From NCBI GenBank assembly GCA_025266875.1, contig JALLLT010000042.1, positions 124,001-188,000 on the forward strand: a DNA stretch of 64,000 nt, given 5' to 3'. Below are positions 57,922 to 64,000 of this stretch, piece by piece. A program made the position numbers and the translations under genes. Positions within the stretch are counted from its first letter, which is position 1, and each line of letters starts with the position of its first letter. The notes beneath the pieces are model-generated. The model was given only the letters and a program-made list of their open reading frames with translations. It was not told the origin of the DNA and made no database searches. The DNA is from Fennellomyces sp. T-0311 (lineage: Eukaryota > Mucoromycota > Mucoromycetes > Mucorales > Lichtheimiaceae).

Positions 57922-60310
57922 ATGTCACAAAAGGAAGATCCAGCGGAGGCTGCTACGCTCCCGTACGATCCTGAAGAGGAATTGACCGTTCCCAAAGAAA
58001 GCGCATTGGAAGACAATGAACGCGCTGAAGGACGTGATCATGACGACGCGCCCTTGCCTGTCAATCCACCTATTCAAGAAACGCCACAACCTTCGTACCG
58101 AAGCACGCTTCGACACAATCCGGCACTTTTACACCTTGACAGAAACTCACCGCTGGTAGATCCGGGCAGCGTTGCCCGACAATTTATGGATCAGCACGTT
58201 GCCCATGAGGAATTAAGCATAAGCAACCATTCTGCCGAAACACAGAGATCCACCTTGACGGACACGCAGTTCAATTCGCCACCCACGCGATTGCAAGTGC
58301 GCGATTATGAGGGAAGCGATAGTTCCCAAGTATTGAATGATCTGCGACGGTACACGAATCCGTTAAACGATCTTGGTTCGCAAGATAGTTTCAAATCGCA
58401 ATTTTTCACAGACAACTACGATCGACAGCACCGGATGGATATCAAAGGTCCAAGAAGAAGCAACTCTGACATTGTCGACGATGGACCGGAATTCAAGCGA
58501 CAGAAACACATTGGCATTTTTCAACAGAACAGTGACCTGACAGACTACCTCGGAGGCCATTTTCAAGCAAAGAGCTTTTTCACTGACAAGCAAAAGGCAC
58601 TCATCAATCCACGATTTCGCAGTAAGCTTCTTTTTTTTGTTTCCATGCACGTCTAATGGGAAAGAAAAAAAAGCAGTTCGAACTGATTTTTGTGGATAGT
58701 GGAAAAGTATCCTGACCGCGATCGAGCCAAGACGTTTGCAGGCAAGCTATCGGCGACCGCAAGGGTATTGTCGAATGTCCCTTCTGGACCTGGCCCATGT
58801 CCTACCAGGATCCAGGAGGGCATCATGAATAACCTTCCTCCCGTCACGGTTGAGCAATTGAAATACCAATACAACTTGAGCCTGTCCTCCGAGGACGCCT
58901 CGCCCGAGTCGCAGCGTCATAACCCTTACATATCGCCACAACGCGACTACAATCCTGCACACGATACGTCACCCTTGCGATACCCCGAACCCACCGAACC
59001 CACCCACCCGTCATCCACTTCATCATTGGGCACGTCGCTCCGAGAAGCGTCCACCCAATCCATCTCATCCCACGAAAAACTTTCCAACATGTCGGACCGC
59101 GTCGAACGGTATCAAAGAACCAGCCATCGCGTGTACTATCATCCTGAGGAACGGTTTGGCACCTACCCAACGTCAGAACCCGAAAACGACTTTTCCCAAT
59201 TGGGAGACTATAACGTGTTGGACTTTAGTGATGATTCGGATAGGGAGTTGACTCCCGAGGTATTGTAGTGAAGCTTTTGGTTACCTGTCTTGGTACTGAT
59301 TTATTGGTTACCGTAGATTGAGGAATCATCCATACCGAGAGAGGACGATGGACCTAGCCAGCCAAGTACTTCAAGTGAACCTGCCGTCTCTGCTGAAAGT
59401 GAGCCTGCTGTCTCTGCTGAAAGTGAACCCTCCGTTGCACCAAAGGAACCAAAAGACGCGCCTGTCAGCCAACTTCGTACCGTAGAAGAACCAAAAACAT
59501 CGAAAAAAGGAAAGAAACGGGAAGAGACACCAGTACGTCGCAGTTCACGTATCCGGAAGCATACTGATAGGTAAAAAAAATGGATTTTTGTTTGTGCGCA
59601 GGCTTGCTAAATTGAATCAATAGCGAAAATGTTAGGGAAGCAGGCATCAAAGTCATGCTAAGCTCTGCGATCGAAAAGTCAAAACGTTTCAGGGTAAGCG
59701 TACACACAGAATCGAAGCATGATCAAAGCACTCACCGAGTTATGTTAGTACAAGAAGTTTCTCGACAACAAGGGTGCCGAGGCTCAAGACTGGGACGAGT
59801 GCACGCTGTATGTGAATGCGACAATCAAAAAGGACACGCCGGGGTCCATCTGCGCGTTGATACTTGGAAAGGAAGTCGTCGACAGTTCCTGGGTCGAGGA
59901 AAGCATCAAAGAACAACGATTTGCAGGTATGCGTGTATGTGTGTATATGCTTTTGCAAAGACTGATGCCTTTCCAGATTATCGATGCCGGACGCTCTCCC
60001 GCGAAAAAATATCCAAACAGCTGTTGAAAGGAAAACAGTTATATTTTACAAAAGACTGCGGGTTTACGCCCGTTGAAAAAAAACTCATATCCGAAGCCTT
60101 GGGAGCAACGGTACGTGAAGAAAAGTGGCGGATGAATACCTCTATTAAACGTTAAAACGCTGCTAGTCCTACGCCAGAGAACCAGAAGAGCTCCATGAAG
60201 ATTTAATTACTGTTGTGAAAGATTCCAGTGATCCACTGAATGAAGAACTGATTGAGCTTGGTTACACGCCAACCTTGTTAGACGACTTCATTAAGCAGTT
60301 TTCCGATTAA
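57922..60310 (+). CDS. BRCT-domain protein, probable DNA-damage mediator, 679 aa
   Basis: Seven exons: 57922-58621, 58700-59259, 59317-59570, 59624-59693, 59749-59926, 59977-60110 and 60167-60310; all phases agree. The N-terminal two-thirds are disordered and Ser-rich with SQ sites (LGSQDSF), a short tandem repeat SEPAVSAE, and a basic patch (KKGKKRE; RRSSRIRKH). The C-terminal 170 residues form a BRCT pair: the first has IKVMLSS, the core EVVDSSWVEESIKEQRF, and the second KLLKGKQLYF-like and LISEALGAT. The plan resembles mediators such as S. pombe Mdb1 or animal MDC1, which bind phosphorylated histone H2A through a C-terminal BRCT pair. No FHA domain is seen. A BRCT-less relative lies at 23.2-24.2 kb. 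Confidence 0.8.
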
Positions 60311-60437
60311 CTCCACCCACATGTAAATTGGTTTTCAAAAGCAAGCATTGCCTACCAGACGCATCTGATATAAAGTTTTTATTACTAAGTCATGGTAAAT
60401 ACATCTGTTGGTACTAGTTTTCCTGATTGTACTTGGG

Positions 60438-62187
60438 TTATTTCGAGAATTGAAAATTTGCTAGCTCCATCCGTGTTGTCTCTTTGCTGATCCGATCTTG
60501 GTTGGCTTCGGGTGAATCTTCTGTAGCACTATCGTTGGATGCACCGTATCTAGTGCTGGGCATGGATGAGCTGTATGACGTGTTTTCCTTGGGCGAACCA
60601 TATGTAGTGCTGGGCTTGTATGAGTTGTATGACGTGTTTTCCTTGGGTGAACCGTATGTAGCACTGGGTTTGTATGAGCTGTATGGCGTGTTGTCCTTGC
60701 GTGAACCGTATTTAACGCCGGGTTTGTATGAGTTGTATGGCGTGTTGTCCTTGGGTGAACCGTATGTAGCTCTGGGTTTGGGCGAATCATACGTTGTGTT
60801 GTCCCTGAATGAGTTGTACATAGTGTTGTCCCTGGATGAGTTGTACGTAGCGTTGTCCCTGGATGAGTTGTACATAGCGTTGTCTCTGGACGAGCTGTAC
60901 GTAGTGTTGTACTTGGATGAGCTATATGTTTTGTCGCGCTTGTATGAATCATATGTTGTGCTGCGCTTGGATGAATCGAATGCAGCGTTGCCCTTGGATG
61001 CATCGTATGGTGTGCTGTCCTCTGATGCGCTGTCTTTAAATGAACCGTATCTAGCGCCGGACCAGGATGAGTCATATGCAGTGTTGTCCTTGGGTGCATT
61101 ATATGGTACGCTGTCCTGGGATGCGCTGTATATAGCGCTGGGCCTGGGCGCATCATATGTAGCGTTGCCCTTGGGAGAACCGTATCTAATGCTGGGTTCG
61201 GATGAATCATATGCTGTGCTGCGCTTGTATGAATCATATGCTGTGCTGCGCTTGGATGAATCATATGTAGCGTTGTCTGTGGACGCATCATATGCAGATT
61301 TGGTCCTGTAGCGAGACTGTGTTTGCGTGTGTTGTGAGTCCAATGCAGCAAAGTCCTGTGTGATTTGCTCCATCTTCTTATCAAAGTCACCATTTTTCTT
61401 GACATCGCTTATTGAATCCCTACGAAAATCAAAGTTCATATCTTCACTTGTTCCGAATACACGAGCAATCTTACAAAGACGTAGGACGTTGCCATGTTAG
61501 CTGGTGCTCTGCTGGTGGTACCTGTGCAGGCATCCTATATGTAAAAGAAAAGCATCAATAAATGGCATACAATATTGCTAAACCCCTTACCTGAGTCTTT
61601 CGTTGAATCGTCGTTCCAGAGTGGCAAGCATATCCCCATCATACAAAGACGATACTTGCCCTCCATAAACTGTCACACTGGATGGCGTTAGAAACAGGAT
61701 TCCATGACGCACTTGACATGTTTTGATCAAAAGCTAATGTATCCTTAGCATGCAAAAAAAAGACGCGTATTTTTTTTTTATAATTTACCTTGCATCCAAA
61801 CGGTGTCAGTAGATCAAGTTCCGGAATCGGTTCATATTCCAATGCAGGCACTTGTTTGTACCCATCAGAAAGTGTCCAACGCAATGTATGACGCGGGAAC
61901 TGAACGTCTCCTTTCTTTTTGTACACTTGACGAACCGGATTATCTGCTTCAAGATTGCTCAACAAGGAATGGGTAGAGTTGCCAATATCAACAGCATCCA
62001 CAATTTGAAGCACCATGCTGGGCAGAGACGTAGAGTTGTTGTCAAAATCTTCTGGAATCGTAGGAAGCGACGTGTCTTTCAGGTCCGAATTCATGAATCT
62101 CGCAAGTGCGTCGGGTGGCATTGGCGTTTGAATCCATTGGTCAATAAGACTTTGCTTGGGTCGAAACCCTCTGTCAACAAGTTCCAT
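60438..62187 (-). CDS. RMI1: RMI1-type OB-fold protein with long repetitive tail, 527 aa
   Basis: Subunit of the RecQ helicase-topoisomerase III complex that dissolves recombination intermediates. Exons are 61789-62187, 61591-61733, 61475-61534 and 60438-61419. The first two give the RMI1 N-terminal helices and OB fold: GYKQVPALEYEPIPELDL, then across the splice GCKLLIKTCQVRHGILFLTP and VYGGQVSSL. Exon 3 and the start of exon 4 give a linker. From about residue 225 to 500 the protein consists of imperfect repeats built on Y-x-S/D-S-x-K/R units, mostly 9-19 residues long (TYDSYKRST; SYNSYKPSTTYGSPKEN). Such tails are absent from known RMI1 as I know it. The repeats keep three frames open, producing two long shadow frames. 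Confidence 0.78.
60490..61320. repeat. degenerate tandem repeats inside the RMI1 tail
   Basis: Repeats of about 27-60 nt, built on variants of TATGATTCAT/TCATATGTAG-like units when read on the minus strand, fill over 800 nt. The repeat units are multiples of three, so long open frames persist in several phases on both strands. The coding phase is the one that joins the upstream RMI1 exons. Confidence 0.75.
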
Positions 62188-62311
62188 AGATGCAAGTGGA
62201 GTGGATTCAAAACGCGCTCTTTCCCTATTTATGCAGTTACGTATGTTTCAAAGTTCAAGTGCAGCAACTCAAAATTCTTTAGACTGTCATGGAAGACAAG
62301 GTTTGTTTGGA

Positions 62312-64000
62312 TTATATCTTTGAAAATAGGTGATTGTTCAGTCGTAATTTCAATACTAGAACTAAAAGCGCTCCGGTGATACATAAGCATCCTGCGATAA
62401 GTTTATATGTCATGAAGGGTTCCAAGGTGCTGACAGATTCGATGCTGCTTGCAATGGTAGGTGATAAGCAGCCGATACCACAGATAGTGACAAGCAAACT
62501 TATAACCAGAGGATACCTCTCCATTCCAACAATAGCAGCGGTTACGGGAGGAGCTATATAAGAAAAAATGGCTTTAGATACTAGCATAGGTGCATTATCG
62601 CGCCAACGTACCGACAACAGGGTACGCCCCATTAAAAAGTCCATAAATAACTGCAAACGCCATAAGCACGCCAACATTGCTCGCGAACATCCATATCAGA
62701 AAGAAACTTAGACCAGTGATTACTGATGTGATAATGAGGGTATTCAATTGTCCAACGTAATCTGCAAGTAATCTGTGTCCTCAAGAGTGGTTAGCAAATT
62801 ATATTATGTCCATAAATAGATACACGCTACCCTATTGTTATACGACCCAGAGCTCCCGTACCGCAGATAACTGATACCACATTAGAACCTTGCGTGCTTG
62901 AAAGACCGATATAAGTGGCGTATACTACACAAGATGCACTGTGAGAAACTTCAGTACGTTTGCGTTGCTTTTTAAATTCTCACATGGTATAAAAGTATAT
63001 GGCAAATAGACAACTGCGATTAGTATCGGACCAGTTGCTAGCCACGCCATCATATCTGTTTTCAAGAGTATGCTGTAATCAAGTCTTTTGTGAGATGAGC
63101 GTTTGGGGAGAGTTATTTGAGGATGGGTCGGCTTTTCTTTGATAAGTATAATTGCAATCACATTGACCACCAGGAAAATGAGACCAAGAATTCGAAATGT
63201 CCTGTACAAAAAAAAAGGTTAGCACTTGAAGATCCAGAACGATCACAACAAACCATGGTGCGCCTAAAGAGCTATTGAGAGGCGTGATGAAAAACGGCAA
63301 TATAAGACCAGCAAATGGTTGGGCTGTCCCCATAATTGCAAAAGCAATGTTCCTCTTCTTATCAAACCAAAGCGGGATCACCCGAAAGCACACCTGCACA
63401 AAGTATTAAGGTCAGTGCTCTATACAAAACTCCTTTCAAAATTCTCGTACATTGTACATGATAGATACACCTATGCCGCTGCATATACTCATTGAAAGAT
63501 AAATATGCCAAATCTATATGATTACAAGCATGCATGAATGTTTTTTTTGTGTAATCAATATATAGCCTTAGCCTACCTCCGTCGCCTGCGCAGCTGCTAC
63601 TAGACCTCCAGATATCATCACGGTCCCCACGCATAAAAGTACTTTTGGACCGACGATATTGTACAGGATGTTTGTTGGTATGAAGAATATATAGATCATT
63701 GCTGCGACCAATGTACCAGCAGCCGATAATTTGACATTTACATCCGTGGAGCTGCCGAATACTTCTCGCTCGTAATAGTCTTGCATGATCCCTAGAATTT
63801 AAAGAGTTCATTAGCTATTTCCTCAATACTTTTCATCCTCTAGCTTATATACCCCTTGATCAAATAGTCAAGATTAGTACTATTGAAGCAGTGCGTCCTG
63901 TTTTCAGTTTTCTATTTACCAGCAGTAAGGTAGTCCTCCGACCAAAAGTGAGGCCAAAAAAGTGCCAAAGGAGATGCACCAGGCATAGCCACTGTCCGAT
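62312..64000 (-). CDS. major facilitator superfamily transporter (monocarboxylate/MCH-like), partial, 5' end off the window
   Basis: Multi-pass membrane transporter. At least eight exons are visible, ending at 62312. Segments show MQDYYERE after the first helix, then TM2-TM12, with loop motifs such as WFDKKRNIAFAIMGTAQP between TM4 and TM5, APVVA-type substitutions (PVVAPPVTAAIVG) and GRITIGLLADYVG in the second half. DYYERE and RxxGxxxG patterns fit the MCH/monocarboxylate branch. The substrate cannot be read. At the right edge the exon 63920-64000 gives DSGYAWCISFGTFLA, a good first helix, but its frame does not fit the next exon at 63791 by one base. Either a splice was missed or there is a frameshift. 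Confidence 0.72.

Noticed and set aside
60484..61405. Two further long frames (275 codons plus, 314 codons minus) over the repeat region
   Set aside because: They arise because the tandem repeats have unit lengths divisible by three. Only the frame joined by splicing to the RMI1 exons has upstream support.

Overview
The window is nuclear DNA of a filamentous fungus. It has short introns of about 42-210 nt (mostly 50-70), almost all GT-AG. Promoters are T-rich or CT-rich, several with TATA boxes, and genes are closely packed on both strands. The gene set includes a monofunctional 297-residue HIS1, ASN1, an ERT1/AcuK-type gluconeogenesis regulator, a Con7-type zinc finger, Ssk1, SCO1, Bud20 and a Gemin3-type DEAD-box helicase. 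Intron density and the types of secreted, F-box and homeobox genes fit an early-diverging fungus, most likely Mucoromycota (Mucorales). That placement is inference and no species is claimed. All splice models were built by eye from splice sites, reading phase and remembered family motifs.

Layout. 0-9.3 kb: a homeobox gene, an unknown Ser/Gln-rich protein, ASN1 on the minus strand with three perfect Gcn4-type motifs upstream, a small acidic protein, and a second member of the unknown family. 10-20 kb: HIS1 divergent from an ERT1-like Zn2Cys6/PAS regulator, two related secreted double-psi beta-barrel proteins, a Con7-like C2H2 factor and a membrane-anchored RBR ubiquitin ligase. 20-26.4 kb: a gene-poor stretch with a 0.72-kb imperfect inverted repeat, probably decayed mobile DNA, and one gene that is a short relative of the BRCT gene at 58 kb. 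26.4-36.5 kb: a CsbD-like protein, a TPR/F-box/LRR protein, an intronless HET-domain gene, THO1, and an 11-exon gene joining a calponin-homology domain, a Cdc7/SepH-type kinase domain and a C1 zinc domain. 36.5-40.3 kb: a long non-coding stretch in front of a second homeobox gene. 41.8-50.7 kb: SNU23 and a DDX20/Gemin3-like helicase, then Bud20, an unknown disordered protein, and SCO1. 52-64 kb: an SSK1-type response regulator with a degenerate histidine-kinase-like membrane region, an unknown coiled-coil protein, the BRCT gene, an RMI1 gene with a long repetitive tail, and an MFS transporter cut by the window edge.

The genes do not form one pathway. Local themes are amino-acid synthesis (ASN1, HIS1), transcription factors (two homeobox genes, ERT1-like, Con7-like), RNA processing and export (SNU23, DDX20-like, THO1) and genome maintenance (RMI1 beside a BRCT protein). 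The most unusual observations are the calponin/kinase/C1 fusion, the repeat-tailed RMI1, the pseudo-kinase head on SSK1, and two pairs of uncharacterised paralogues whose kinship is supported by introns at matching positions and phases.
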